In this document: piece after piece, positions 54,908-64,000 of the stretch | Layout of the letters: every line of letters begins with the position of its first letter | How positions within the stretch are numbered: position 1 is the stretch's first letter | NCBI RefSeq assembly: GCF_003610915.1 | Contig: NZ_NSDJ01000001.1 | Span: 1,054,001 to 1,118,000 of the forward strand | Reading direction: 5' to 3' | Length of the DNA stretch: 64,000 nucleotides | Origin: Rahnella variigena | Lineage (GTDB): Bacteria > Pseudomonadota > Gammaproteobacteria > Enterobacterales > Enterobacteriaceae | Notes under the pieces: model-generated | The model's database searches: none | The model's input: the letters and a program-made list of their open reading frames with translations, nothing else | What the model was told of the DNA's origin: nothing | Translations under genes and position numbers: made by a program

Positions 54908-55687
54908 TTACTTCTTCACGCCCAGCCACTGGCTGACAATCTTCTGATAGTCGCCGGTGGCTTTACTCAGGTGCAGCCACTGGTCGACATACATCTTCCA
55001 GCTCACGTCATCACGCGGCAACATGTAGGCTTTCTCGCCATATTGCAGCGGCTTTTTCGGATTCACCGCACACAGTTTCGGATAGTGTTTCTGCTGAAAT
55101 AGCGCTTCCGACGCATCCGTAATCATCACATCGGCTTTCTTATCCATCAGCTTCTGGAAGATGGTGACGTTATCGCTCAGCGTCAGCGTGGCTTTTGGCA
55201 GGTGGCTGTGGACAAAGGCTTCGTTGGTGCCGCCCTCCGGTTCAATCAGGCGCACAGATGGCCGGTTCAGCTGTTCAACCGTCTGGTACTGACGCACATT
55301 CTCGCAGCGCACCAGCGGGATTTTCCCGTCCTGATCCAACATGTTAGCGAACCAGGCTTTCTGCTGGCGTTTCAGCGTGACGGAAATTCCGCCCATGGCG
55401 ATGTCACAATGACCGGCACTCATTTCGTCCGGTAATGATTTCCAGGTGACCGGCACCCAGTTCACTTTAACGTCCAGACTCGCCGCCAGCGATTGCGCCA
55501 TGGCGATATCAATGCCTTCATATTCCCCGTTTTCTTTCAAAAACGTATACGGCTTATAGTCGCCAGTGGTGCAGACATTCAGCGAACCTTTCTGTAATAC
55601 CCGCTCAAGATGGGAAGACGTGGTATCCGCCTGTGCAAAAACGGGTAAAGCAGACAGTAAGGCGAGAGAAAAGAGTACTTTTTTCAT
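54908..55687 (-). CDS. Periplasmic cyclohexadienyl dehydratase-like protein (PheC type)
   Basis: A 259-residue exported protein of the family-3 amino-acid binding-protein fold, with signal peptide MKKVLFSLALLSALPVFAQA. It resembles Pseudomonas PheC rather than a transporter receptor: TTGDYKPYTF, CDIAMGGIS, PEGGTNEAF, DNVTIFQKLMDKKADVMITD, EKAYMLPRDD and YVDQWLH are shared. PheC converts prephenate to phenylpyruvate and arogenate to phenylalanine. Glu194 corresponds to the catalytic Glu173 I recall for PheC. No permease or ATPase genes adjoin it. Convergent with alr and divergent from an Lrp-type regulator. Confidence 0.75.
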   Translation of the reverse strand: MKKVLFSLALLSALPVFAQADTTSSHLERVLQKGSLNVCTTGDYKPYTFLKENGEYEGIDIAMAQSLAASLDVKVNWVPVTWKSLPDEMSAGHCDIAMGGISVTLKRQQKAWFANMLDQDGKIPLVRCENVRQYQTVEQLNRPSVRLIEPEGGTNEAFVHSHLPKATLTLSDNVTIFQKLMDKKADVMITDASEALFQQKHYPKLCAVNPKKPLQYGEKAYMLPRDDVSWKMYVDQWLHLSKATGDYQKIVSQWLGVKK

Positions 55688-55835
55688 TATTTTTTCCTTG
55701 CGGTATCAATGTGCGCAAGTATAAGAAAAAACAGCCGATAAGTATTTATAACTCGTTATAGTGGGAATGCTTTTTGCAATAAGATTGCAACAGGAATGCG
55801 ACATATAAAAAAATTAAAACGACAGGAAAGGTGCC

Positions 55836-56300
55836 ATGTACAGCGTTGATGATTATGACCTGAAAATTCTGACCCTATTACAAGCTAACGGAAGACTGAC
55901 CAACCAGGAATTAAGCGAACTGGTCGGGCTGTCAGCTTCACAATGTTCACGCCGCCGGATTGGTCTGGAACAGGCTCAGTTAATCCTCGGTTATCACGCG
56001 CGTCTGGCACCGGAGGCACTCGGCTTAGGCATGATTGGTCTGATTGAGGTCAGACTTATCAACCATTTGCCCGCACAGGTCGATGCTTTCCACAGCATGC
56101 TGGGAGAAGTGGCTGCGATTATTGATGCCTATAAAACGACCGGGGATGCGGATTATTTGCTCAAGGTCGCGGTGAAAGATTTAGCCGGTTTAAGCACGTT
56201 GATCAGCCAAATCCTGTCAGTACATAAAAGTGTGGCGCATGTAAAAACATCGGTAGTCCTTAACCGGTTAAAAGAAAACGGCTTATTAACGCTGGGATAA
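55836..56300 (+). CDS. Lrp/AsnC family transcriptional regulator
   Basis: A 154-residue regulator with an N-terminal helix-turn-helix (about 5-60, LTNQELSELVGLSASQCSRR) and a C-terminal RAM effector domain (about 68-150). It begins MYSVDDYDLKILTLLQANGR, a typical AsnC-type start. It is divergent from the PheC-like gene across about 150 bp, so it probably controls that gene in response to an amino acid, perhaps phenylalanine or tyrosine. No operator could be assigned. Confidence 0.85.
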   Translation: MYSVDDYDLKILTLLQANGRLTNQELSELVGLSASQCSRRRIGLEQAQLILGYHARLAPEALGLGMIGLIEVRLINHLPAQVDAFHSMLGEVAAIIDAYKTTGDADYLLKVAVKDLAGLSTLISQILSVHKSVAHVKTSVVLNRLKENGLLTLG

Positions 56301-56545
56301 GATTATTAACCCTGTATTTTGTGCGCACTGTTATGGTGATTTATTTTGGTGCAATCTCACTTTAATGGTGCATTATTTTGAATTGTTATGCGCGTTCTGT
56401 GCATGTAAAGAATAATTAACGCGTCATAAAATCTTATTTTCGATTTTTAATGCAAATTCCGTGAGTGAATATTGCCTTAATTCCTCATCTCATTAATTAT
56501 CTCAAAATCAGTCTTTAGTCTTAATATTTTGGGGTACAGGGAATT

Positions 56546-57178
56546 ATGGCAAGTGTTGACGACATCAAACAGCCGGTTGAGCAGCCGCGCATCGGGCATA
56601 CGCTGGTGGAAGATGCGCTGGCGATCATTATCGGTACGCTGATGGTTTCTTTTGGCGTGGTGATGTTACGTCAGGTTGGCGCACTGACCGGTGGCACGGC
56701 GGGAATGGCATTTCTGGCGCATTACGTGACACAAATTTCGTTCGGCACCGCATTCTTTATCATCAACTTACCTTTCTATTACCTGTCTTTCCGCCGCATG
56801 GGCTTGCAGTTCACGCTGAAAACCTTTGCTGCCGTTGCGCTGGTTTCCGTCTTCTCGGACCTTCATCCGCTGTTTGTGCATTTCGATCATCTTCAGCCGT
56901 TCTACGCCACGTTATTTGCCAATGTAATCATGGGTATCGGCTTCATTGTGCTGTTTCGCCATAAAGCCAGCCTCGGCGGCGTGAACATTCTGGCGCTGTT
57001 TCTGCAGGACAAATACGGGATCCGCGCCGGTAAATTGCAAATGGGCGTGGACTGCTGCATCGTGCTGGCGTCGCTGTTTGTCGTCAGTTACGAAATGCTG
57101 ATTGCCTCGGTGCTGGGCGCAGTGATCGTGAATCTGATTATCGCGATGAATCATCGTCCGGGGCGTTACAGCGTCTGA
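56546..57178 (+). CDS. YitT family membrane protein
   Basis: A 210-residue inner-membrane protein of the YitT (DUF161) family with five or six hydrophobic segments. Conserved features are the GGTAGMAFLAHY loop, FRRMGLQFTLKT and the KASLGGVNILALFLQDKYG region. Function is unknown; members are often annotated as putative transporters. It stands alone after a 245-bp A/T-rich gap and ends in a strong bidirectional terminator. E. coli has no gene at this position. Confidence 0.82.
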   Translation: MASVDDIKQPVEQPRIGHTLVEDALAIIIGTLMVSFGVVMLRQVGALTGGTAGMAFLAHYVTQISFGTAFFIINLPFYYLSFRRMGLQFTLKTFAAVALVSVFSDLHPLFVHFDHLQPFYATLFANVIMGIGFIVLFRHKASLGGVNILALFLQDKYGIRAGKLQMGVDCCIVLASLFVVSYEMLIASVLGAVIVNLIIAMNHRPGRYSV

Positions 57179-57186
57179 AGATAAGA

Positions 57187-57214
57187 AATAATGGCGCACA
57201 CGTGCGCCATTATT
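57187..57214. terminator. Bidirectional terminator between yitT-like gene and SDR gene
   Basis: AATAATGGCGCAC-AC-GTGCGCCATTATT, a perfect 13-bp stem with T runs, lies between convergent genes. Confidence 0.93.
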
Positions 57215-57232
57215 TTAGTGAACTCTGGCCAG

Positions 57233-57982
57233 TTAAGCGCCGAAACCTCCGTCAATGGTCAGGTTCGCGCCGGTGATGTAACCCGCTTCCGGACCGGAGA
57301 GATAGGCGACAAAGCTGGCAATTTCGCTGTCTTTACCGTAGCGGTTGAGCGCCATGTAGGAACGCATGCCCTCAGCCATTTCGCCGTCAGCCGGGTTCAT
57401 ATCGGTATCAACCGGACCGGGTTGCACGTTATTCACGGTAATACCGCGCGGACCTAAATCGCGTGCCAGACCTTTGGTCAGACCGACGATCGCGGATTTA
57501 CTCATGGCGTACACCGCACCGCCCTGGAATGGCATTCGGTCGGCGTTGACGCTGCCAATGGTAATGATGCGACCGCCGTCAGGCATATGGCGCGCAGCCT
57601 GCTGGCTGGCGACAAACACGCTGCGGACGTTGATGGCAATGGATCGGTCGAAATCATCGATTGTCAGCGCATCGATTTCGCCGAAGGCCAGCACTCCGGC
57701 GTTATTCACCAGAATATCGATTTTACCGAACGCCTTTGCCGCGTTGTCGATAGCGGTGCGAACGCTGCTTTCATCGGCGCTGTCGGCTTTAATCGCCAGC
57801 GCTTTGCCGCCACCGGCTTCAATACTTTTTACCAGTGCCTGCGCTTTGTCATCAGAAGAGACGTAGGTGAATGCCACGCTGGCGCCTTCGCGGGCCAGAC
57901 GCTGAACGATAGCGGCACCGATGCCGCGTGAACCGCCCTGAACAAAAGCGGCTTTACCCTGCAGTGAATGTTGCGTCGTCAT
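57233..57982 (-). CDS. SDR family oxidoreductase (BdcA-like)
   Basis: A 249-residue classical short-chain dehydrogenase. The cofactor motif GGSRGIG, the NNAG motif, the catalytic Ser in IGSVN and the YAMSK Tyr-Lys pair are all visible. It shares several segments with E. coli BdcA, a c-di-GMP-linked biofilm dispersal protein: GGRIITIGSVNADRMP, DLGPRGITVNNVQPGP and DTDMNPADG. Substrate unknown; keto-reductase activity is plausible. It is divergent from tyrB, and its cofactor Arg in SRGIG suggests NADP(H). Confidence 0.8.
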   Translation of the reverse strand: MTTQHSLQGKAAFVQGGSRGIGAAIVQRLAREGASVAFTYVSSDDKAQALVKSIEAGGGKALAIKADSADESSVRTAIDNAAKAFGKIDILVNNAGVLAFGEIDALTIDDFDRSIAINVRSVFVASQQAARHMPDGGRIITIGSVNADRMPFQGGAVYAMSKSAIVGLTKGLARDLGPRGITVNNVQPGPVDTDMNPADGEMAEGMRSYMALNRYGKDSEIASFVAYLSGPEAGYITGANLTIDGGFGA

Positions 57983-58087
57983 TGGTTTGCTCCGGAAAGA
58001 ATGAGAGGTCCATTTGATCGTAGTCCATGCGCGCAGATCAGCATCTCAGACGAACGGGCGGTTTGATACGCACGGTGTGCTCGCTAA

Positions 58088-58106
58088 ATGACAACATAGT
58101 TGTCAT
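58088..58106. promoter_or_regulatory. Palindromic operator-like site upstream of tyrB
   Basis: ATGACAA-CATAG-TTGTCAT is a perfect 7-bp inverted repeat. The right arm overlaps a potential -35 (TTGTCA), followed after 18 bp by GATAGT. It does not match the TyrR box (TGTAAA-N6-TTTACA). The binding protein is unknown. Confidence 0.55.
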
Positions 58107-58206
58107 CTTTTTTAACGAACTTTGATAGTCTGTGAAACAGTCGTGATCCACCCGAAAACCGGGACGGATCGCCGCGCCACTCAACCAAACCAAGGAGATG
58201 TATACC

Positions 58207-59400
58207 GTGTTCCAACATGTCGATGCCTATGCCGGTGACCCGATTTTGTCGCTGATGGAAAGTTTCAAGACCGATCCGAGACAAGATAAGGTAAACCTGA
58301 GCATCGGTCTTTATTACGACGAGCAGGGTATTATTCCGCAACTGGCTGCGGTGGAAAATGCAGAGAACCAGCTGAACGCGGGGCCACAGGCTGCGTCAGT
58401 GTATCTGCCGATGGAAGGTCTGCCGACATACCGCGCAGGCATTCAGGAACTGCTGTTTGGTGCCGATCATCCGGCGCTGAAACAACAGCGTATCGCAACC
58501 ATTCAGACCGTCGGCGGTTCCGGCGCGCTGAAAGTGGGTGCGGATTTCCTCAAGTTTTATTTCCCGAATTCAGACGTTTACGTCAGTGATCCGACCTGGG
58601 AAAACCACGTGGCTATCTTTGGCGGCGCAGGCTTCAAAGTGCATACTTATCCGTACTTTGATGCAGAAACGCTGGGTGTGAATTTCACCGCGATGATCGA
58701 ACGCCTGAAAACCTTACCGGCGCAAAGCATTGTATTACTGCACCCTTGCTGTCATAACCCGACGGGTTCTGACCTGACGCCAGCGCAGTGGGATCAGGTG
58801 ATTGAAGTCACCAAACAGCGCGAGCTAATCCCGTTCCTCGATATCGCTTATCAGGGCTTTGGCGCAGGCATTGATGACGACGCTTACGCCATCCGCGCGA
58901 TGGCGGCGGCAGGCGTGAACTGCTTCGTCAGCAACTCCTTCTCGAAAATTTTCTCCCTGTACGGCGAACGTGTCGGCGGATTGTCCGTGGTCTGTGAAGA
59001 CAGCGAAGCCGCAGGCCGCGTACTGGGTCAGCTGAAAGCGACCGTGCGTCGTAACTACTCCAGCCCGCCGAATTTCGGTGCGAAAGTGGTGGCGAAAGTC
59101 CTGAGTGACAGCGCCCTGAACGCGCAATGGAAAGCCGAAGTCGAGAAAATGCGTACCCGTATTCTCGAAATGCGCCACACGCTGGTCGACAGCCTGAAAA
59201 CCGCATTGCCGGGTCGTAATTTTGACTACCTGCTGCAACAGCGCGGGATGTTCAGCTACACCGGATTTAGCGAAGCGCAAGTCGTGCGTCTGCGTGAAGA
59301 GTTCGGCGTGTACCTGATCCTCAGCGGTCGCGTGTGCATGGCGGGTCTGAATCACCACAATGTGAAGCAGGTGGCTGAAGCTTTCGCCGCCGTCCAGTAA
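58207..59400 (+). CDS. tyrB: Aromatic amino acid aminotransferase
   Basis: TyrB transaminates phenylpyruvate, hydroxyphenylpyruvate and branched keto acids, the last step of Tyr and Phe synthesis. From the GTG at 58207 the protein has 397 residues, exactly as in E. coli, and AAGGAG lies 9 nt upstream. The in-frame ATG at 58198 is too close to that site. The PLP Lys lies in [17 protein letters not shown] (about residue 247), with HPCCHNPTG and DIAYQGFG upstream. A perfect palindrome overlaps the likely promoter; no TyrR box was found. Confidence 0.96.
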   Translation: MFQHVDAYAGDPILSLMESFKTDPRQDKVNLSIGLYYDEQGIIPQLAAVENAENQLNAGPQAASVYLPMEGLPTYRAGIQELLFGADHPALKQQRIATIQTVGGSGALKVGADFLKFYFPNSDVYVSDPTWENHVAIFGGAGFKVHTYPYFDAETLGVNFTAMIERLKTLPAQSIVLLHPCCHNPTGSDLTPAQWDQVIEVTKQRELIPFLDIAYQGFGAGIDDDAYAIRAMAAAGVNCFVSNSFSKIFSLYGERVGGLSVVCEDSEAAGRVLGQLKATVRRNYSSPPNFGAKVVAKVLSDSALNAQWKAEVEKMRTRILEMRHTLVDSLKTALPGRNFDYLLQQRGMFSYTGFSEAQVVRLREEFGVYLILSGRVCMAGLNHHNVKQVAEAFAAVQ

Positions 59401-59525
59401 ATCCCCGTCATACTTCGGGCTACGGATGCGTTGGTTGCGTACACTCACCCCGGTCACAGGGTACGTCCCTGCTCCCGGGCTTCCTGAACTTACCGCCTTC
59501 CCGTAACCCAAATTATTTAGGGGAT
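59401..59525. repeat. Intergenic imperfect palindrome, family R1 copy 3
   Basis: ATCCCC (59401-59406) and GGGGAT (59520-59525) bound a 125-bp palindrome immediately after the tyrB stop. It carries TTGGTTGCGT, CCCCGGTCAC, GCTCCCGGG and CCGCCTTCCCGTAACC, shared with the copies after pgi and lexA. Confidence 0.85.
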
Positions 59526-59536
59526 TGGATGTGTAT

Positions 59537-59565
59537 AAGGCCGACAGAAATGTCGGCCTTTTTCG
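59537..59565 (+). terminator. tyrB terminator
   Basis: AAGGCCGACA-GAAA-TGTCGGCCTT is a perfect 10-bp stem followed by a T run. It lies just beyond the R1 repeat. Confidence 0.93.
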
Positions 59566-59667
59566 TATTTGCGATCTGCTACCTTTCTTTTTTGCGAAGT
59601 TTCTGCACACTAAATAGACGATTCCGGTTCGCGGGGTCGTCAACATCAGACAAGGAGAAAGGCCAAA

Positions 59668-60021
59668 ATGACCAGTGCGGAATTGCTCGACTATTGCATG
59701 GGGAAACCCGGAGCAGAACAAAGTACCCAAAATCAGCACGGCGCGAATCAGATAAAAGTGGGCGGCGTGATGTTCGCCATGTTCTGCGATTGTCAGGGAC
59801 ATGAAGCGGTTTCGCTGAAAACCAGCACCGGCATGGCCGGCAAGTTACGCGCCGAACATACCTGTATTCTTCCGGGTAAGAATCTCAACAAAGCGCACTG
59901 GAATACCGTGGTTCTTGATGGCACTTTGCCGGATTCTCAATTTTATTCCCTGATCGACAGTTCTTACCAGACGGTCATCTCCGGTTTAGAAGAGCATCTG
60001 CGTCAGGAAATAGGCAACTGA
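59668..60021 (+). CDS. yjbR: MmcQ/YjbR family protein
   Basis: A 117-residue protein of the MmcQ/YjbR family (CyaY-like fold), described as DNA-binding-like but of unknown function. MTSAELLDYCMGKPGAEQS, QIKVGGVMFAMF and LNKAHWNTVVLDGTLPDSQ match E. coli YjbR (118 residues). The tyrB-yjbR order is conserved. The ATG has AAGGAG upstream. Its 3' end overlaps that of the convergent flavin-barrel gene by 19 bp; in E. coli the next gene is uvrA. Confidence 0.93.
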   Translation: MTSAELLDYCMGKPGAEQSTQNQHGANQIKVGGVMFAMFCDCQGHEAVSLKTSTGMAGKLRAEHTCILPGKNLNKAHWNTVVLDGTLPDSQFYSLIDSSYQTVISGLEEHLRQEIGN

Positions 60022-60923
60022 CCGCCCGACCAGTGGCCGGTTTTCAGGGCCGCGGGGGAGAAATCGGCTGATGCTGCACGCCACGGTAACGCGGCACGAA
60101 AGCGCCACACGCGGGTGATGTCCAGACTCCAGTAGCGTTCCGCGCCTTCCGGGCCGGGAAATACCTCCGGCTGCCAGTGGATCTGCGTATGTCCCTGCAG
60201 ATGCAAAATATCGCCGTTATCGAAATCCATAAACAGCAACGCTGCACGCGGCTCTGCCAGTAAATTTCCCAGCGTATTCATAAAGCGGTTGCCGCGATAA
60301 TCCGGCACCCACAAACGGTTTCCCACCAGATGTGCGAATCCCGGCTGACCACCGCGATGTGACACATCCGCGCCGCCGTGCGCGTGACTGGCGATGAAAA
60401 AAGTGTCCGAACGCGCAATCAGCGCACGCGCATCCGCATCCGGCTCCGTCATGTCCTCTCTTGCGGGCAAGGGTAAACTGACCGGTACATCCGTCAGTTT
60501 GCGGATCTGGATATACTGCGGACAATTACCAAAACTTTGATCGACCACGATCTCGATCCGATTTTTATCGATGCGCCCGATCCTGCCATTCACGCGATTA
60601 CGCCGCCGGTTGGAAAAATCGATCCCCAGTCCACCGATCTGTTTTCCGGGCTGTAAGGCCACCAGCGCCGGATCGTCAGTCCGTCTTGGCGCGTTAATCC
60701 GTAAATGCGTGTCATCCGGTGTGCGGATAAAACCGGCTGGTCCGGTCAGCAATGTCGCCACCGGCCAGCCGTTTTCATCCAGCGTTGAGATAAACAAATA
60801 GGGCAGTGCGGTGAAAAACAGCCGGTGCTGTTCCGGCATCGCTTCACGGATGCCGTGTGCTTCGACGTCAAACCCTGCCATGTCCTGAGCCAGGATTTCG
60901 TCTGCATGGAAAGGGTTATTCAT
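60003..60923 (-). CDS. Pyridoxamine 5'-phosphate oxidase-like FMN-binding split-barrel protein
   Basis: A 306-residue protein with two split-barrel halves (about 35-140 and 185-290), a layout seen in PNPOx-like proteins that bind FMN or haem. Readable segments are FFTALPYLFISTLDENGWP and ADVSHRGGQPGFAHL. The ATG at 60923 is chosen; the frame is open further upstream but overlaps the GST gene. It starts 4 bp after the GST stop, so the two form an operon. A stress or detoxification role is inferred from that pairing only. Confidence 0.75.
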   Translation of the reverse strand: MNNPFHADEILAQDMAGFDVEAHGIREAMPEQHRLFFTALPYLFISTLDENGWPVATLLTGPAGFIRTPDDTHLRINAPRRTDDPALVALQPGKQIGGLGIDFSNRRRNRVNGRIGRIDKNRIEIVVDQSFGNCPQYIQIRKLTDVPVSLPLPAREDMTEPDADARALIARSDTFFIASHAHGGADVSHRGGQPGFAHLVGNRLWVPDYRGNRFMNTLGNLLAEPRAALLFMDFDNGDILHLQGHTQIHWQPEVFPGPEGAERYWSLDITRVWRFRAALPWRAASADFSPAALKTGHWSGGQLPIS

Positions 60924-60927
60924 CGTT

Positions 60928-61548
60928 TTACCCCGCAATTTCTGGTAAAGGTAACGCCGGAAGCGGCGTAAAGCCGGGCAGACTTTCAATCCGTGCAAGC
61001 CAGCGCTGAATGGCCGGATAACCCGTCAGTGAAACGCCGCCTTCCGGGGCAGTCGCCACATAGCTGTAACAGGCCAGATCGGCAATGGTGGCGCGCCCCG
61101 TCGCCAGAAACTCATGGCTTTCCAGATGTTGTTCCAGCTGCGGCAGGAATTTCGCCGAAATCTGCAGTGCGCTTTCGTACGCTTCCGGCGCCGAGAATTG
61201 TTTGACCATACGCGCAGAGGCCGGACCGAAACGCACTTCACCGGCGGCGCGGGATAACCATTTCTGCACCTCAGCGGCCTTCAGCGGATCTTCCGGCAAC
61301 CAGTGGCTGTCCGGCGCGTAGCGTTTGACCAGATACACCAGGATCGCATTGCTGTCGGTGAGCACGTGCCCGCCGTCGATCAGAACGGGGATCTGACGCA
61401 GCGGATTCAGCCGCGCAAAATCCTCCGTCTGGCGCACGCCGGCACCGGCTTCCGTGGCCTCGAAAGGCAGACTGAGCATGTTCAGCAGCAGGGTCACGCG
61501 GTGGCAGTGGCCGGAAAGCGGCGTGCTGTAAAGTTTGATGTCGGGCAT
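60928..61548 (-). CDS. Glutathione S-transferase
   Basis: A 206-residue cytosolic GST with an N-terminal thioredoxin-like domain (about 1-80; NPLRQIPVLIDGGHVLTDSN holds the cis-Pro and the glutathione-binding Ser) and a C-terminal helical domain with the ATIADLACYSYVA N-capping region. The ATG at 61548 has AAGGAG 7 nt upstream. First gene of a two-gene operon with the flavin-barrel protein, divergent from a LysR regulator about 100 bp away that probably controls it. Confidence 0.88.
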   Translation of the reverse strand: MPDIKLYSTPLSGHCHRVTLLLNMLSLPFEATEAGAGVRQTEDFARLNPLRQIPVLIDGGHVLTDSNAILVYLVKRYAPDSHWLPEDPLKAAEVQKWLSRAAGEVRFGPASARMVKQFSAPEAYESALQISAKFLPQLEQHLESHEFLATGRATIADLACYSYVATAPEGGVSLTGYPAIQRWLARIESLPGFTPLPALPLPEIAG

Positions 61549-61649
61549 GGGCTGTCTCCTTAAAGTGTCTGAACACAACATTACTCTTGCGCTAAACGAT
61601 TGGGATCCACGAAGATTGAAATTGAGTGTTTCACTTTGTGGAAGAATCT

Positions 61650-62567
61650 ATGGATCGATTGGATGAAATGGCGATTTTTGTCGCCGTACTTCAGTATGGC
61701 AGCCTGGCGGAAGCCGCCCGTAAACTTCACCGGTCGCCACCCGCGATCACCCGCGCCATTGCCTCACTGGAGCACCGTTTCGGCGCAAGGCTGGTCGAGC
61801 GCACCACGCGCAGTCTGGCACCGACAGAAGCGGGCGCACGGCTGGCGGAAAAGGCCCGCCTGCTGCTCAGCCAGTATCAGGACGCAGTGGAAGACACCGC
61901 AGAAACTCAGCTCAGCGGCCTGTTGCGTATCACCGCGCCGGTGCAGTTCGGACGTAAACATGTCGCGCCGCTGGTAATGGAATTTCTGGCGCAACATCCT
62001 GATATGCAGATCGAAATGCTGCTTAACGACCGCAATCTGGATCTGATCGATGAAGGATTGGATCTGGCGGTGCGTATCGGGCACCAGGAAGATTCAGGCA
62101 AAGTGGCGCGTAAGGTCTCGGAAGTGACCCGCGTACTGGTCGCCAGCCCGGCGTATCTGGCGCGGCATGGCGAACCGCAACATCCTTCGGAACTGGCCGC
62201 GCACCAGACGGTGATGGGCACGCTGCGTACGCAAATCCGCGAATGGCGTTTCGGACCGCATGAGGATGATTTGCGCGTCCGGTTGTCACCGCGTCTGCTC
62301 TCCAACGACGTGGAATCTCAGCTGCTGGCGGTGCGCAGCGGGCAGGGGATTGCACGCTTGCTGTCCTATCAGGTGAGCGACGATTTGCAGGCTGGCAGCA
62401 TGGTGCGGCTTCTGGCGGAATTCGAACCACTGCCGTTGCCGGTACAACTGGTGGCGCAACAGGTGCAGCAGATGCCGCGCAAGGTCCGTACATTCTGGGA
62501 TTTCGCCTGTCAGCGGCTGAGCGAACTTCCGCAACTTCATGCGCTGGACGCATCTTCTGAACAGTGA
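61650..62567 (+). CDS. LysR family transcriptional regulator
   Basis: A 305-residue LysR-type regulator. The winged helix occupies about 1-60 (MAIFVAVLQYGSLAEAARKL, SPPAITRAIASLEHRFG) and the periplasmic-binding-like effector domain about 88-290. The ATG at 61650 has GGAAG upstream; an in-frame GTG at 61626 is less likely. Divergent transcription from the GST operon is the usual LysR arrangement and suggests that operon as its target. Effector unknown. Confidence 0.88.
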   Translation: MDRLDEMAIFVAVLQYGSLAEAARKLHRSPPAITRAIASLEHRFGARLVERTTRSLAPTEAGARLAEKARLLLSQYQDAVEDTAETQLSGLLRITAPVQFGRKHVAPLVMEFLAQHPDMQIEMLLNDRNLDLIDEGLDLAVRIGHQEDSGKVARKVSEVTRVLVASPAYLARHGEPQHPSELAAHQTVMGTLRTQIREWRFGPHEDDLRVRLSPRLLSNDVESQLLAVRSGQGIARLLSYQVSDDLQAGSMVRLLAEFEPLPLPVQLVAQQVQQMPRKVRTFWDFACQRLSELPQLHALDASSEQ

Positions 62568-63863
<1,296 letters not shown>

Positions 63864-63871
63864 TCTACGCG

Positions 63872-63906
63872 CCTCCCTCTGCGAAGGGGGAGGATGGGAG
63901 GGGGTT
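63872..63906. repeat. REP-like element, family R2 copy 2
   Basis: CCTCCCTCT-GCGAA-GGGGGAGG followed by ATGGGAGGGGGTT, same orientation as the copy after dnaB. It begins 8 bp after the esterase stop. Confidence 0.7.
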
Positions 63907-63959
63907 CTAAAGGCATAACCAACGTTAAAGCCTAATTCAACTTATTGATTTTCAATTAA

Positions 63960-63995
63960 TACCCCACCCCAACCCTCCCCTTCGCAGGGGAGGGC
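63960..63995. repeat. REP-like element, family R2 copy 3 (inverted)
   Basis: The reverse complement reads CCCTCCCC-TGCGAA-GGGGAGGG then TTGGGGTGGGG. With copy 2 it forms an inverted pair 53 bp apart, like the paired REP units of enterobacterial intergenic elements. Confidence 0.7.
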
Positions 63996-64000
63996 GCTGA

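Noticed and set aside
54908..55687. Annotation as an amino-acid ABC transporter receptor
   Set aside because: The fold fits, but no permease or ATPase is adjacent and the sequence shares PheC-specific blocks, so the dehydratase-like call is preferred.
58020..58206. TyrR box upstream of tyrB
   Set aside because: No TGTAAA-N6-TTTACA match; the palindrome present has a 5-bp spacer and different arms.
58825..59802. 325-codon frame on the minus strand across tyrB
   Set aside because: It is antisense to the conserved tyrB gene and spans its terminator; no recognisable domain. Long shadow frames are expected in G+C-rich coding DNA.

Overview
The window is chromosomal DNA of a member of the Enterobacterales. 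Gene order runs in blocks that match the 90-92 minute region of Escherichia coli: thiE-thiC, rsd, nudC-hemE-nfi-yjaG-hupA-yjaH, purD-purH, an rRNA operon, metA-aceBAK-iclR-metH, yjbB-lysC-pgi-psiE-ubiCA-plsB-dgkA-lexA-dinF-yjbJ-zur-dusA-pspG-qor-dnaB-alr, then tyrB-yjbR. The 16S signature, the genes inserted between the conserved blocks and the intergenic palindromic repeats suggest the Yersiniaceae, perhaps close to Rahnella, Ewingella or Rouxiella. That placement is an inference from memory, not from a search. I see no prophage, insertion sequence or CRISPR array.

Layout. (1) 1-7.5 kb: thiamin pyrimidine synthesis under a TPP riboswitch, the anti-sigma-70 factor Rsd, NADH/RNA decapping (NudC), haem (HemE), DNA repair (Nfi) and HU-alpha. 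(2) 7.5-16.5 kb: purHD with a PurR box, divergent from a complete rrn operon (P1/P2, 16S, tRNA-Ile(GAT), tRNA-Ala(TGC), 23S, 5S, terminator). (3) 16.7-27.6 kb: methionine (metA, metH) flanking the glyoxylate bypass operon aceBAK with its IclR operator and iclR. (4) 27.6-35.6 kb: a palindromic element, then an accessory locus. It has a HutC/GntR regulator and a divergent operon of ABC uptake transporter (binding protein, two permeases, ATPase), a cytoplasmic alkaline-phosphatase-superfamily hydrolase and a HAD phosphatase, followed after only 15 bp by the Na/Pi transporter gene yjbB. (5) 35.7-42.5 kb: a PanS-type carrier, lysC with a lysine riboswitch, pgi, psiE and ubiCA. (6) 42.5-50.7 kb: plsB, dgkA, lexA with two SOS boxes, dinF, yjbJ, zur, dusA, and pspG under a sigma-54 promoter. 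(7) 50.7-54.9 kb: a gene-free stretch with a CRP-like site and a strong terminator (possible small RNA), then qor, dnaB and alr. (8) 54.9-60.0 kb: a periplasmic cyclohexadienyl dehydratase-like protein of binding-protein fold, an Lrp/AsnC regulator, a YitT-family membrane protein, an SDR enzyme, tyrB and yjbR. (9) 60.0-64 kb: an accessory cluster (flavin split-barrel protein, glutathione S-transferase, LysR regulator, secreted CE1-type esterase) where E. coli has uvrA.

The most interesting items are: the organophosphate/phosphonate-type uptake-and-hydrolysis operon apparently linked to a phosphate exporter; the PheC-like enzyme lying near tyrB; the possible CRP-linked small RNA between pspG and qor; and several dispersed intergenic repeat families, one copy of which lies between lexA and dinF.
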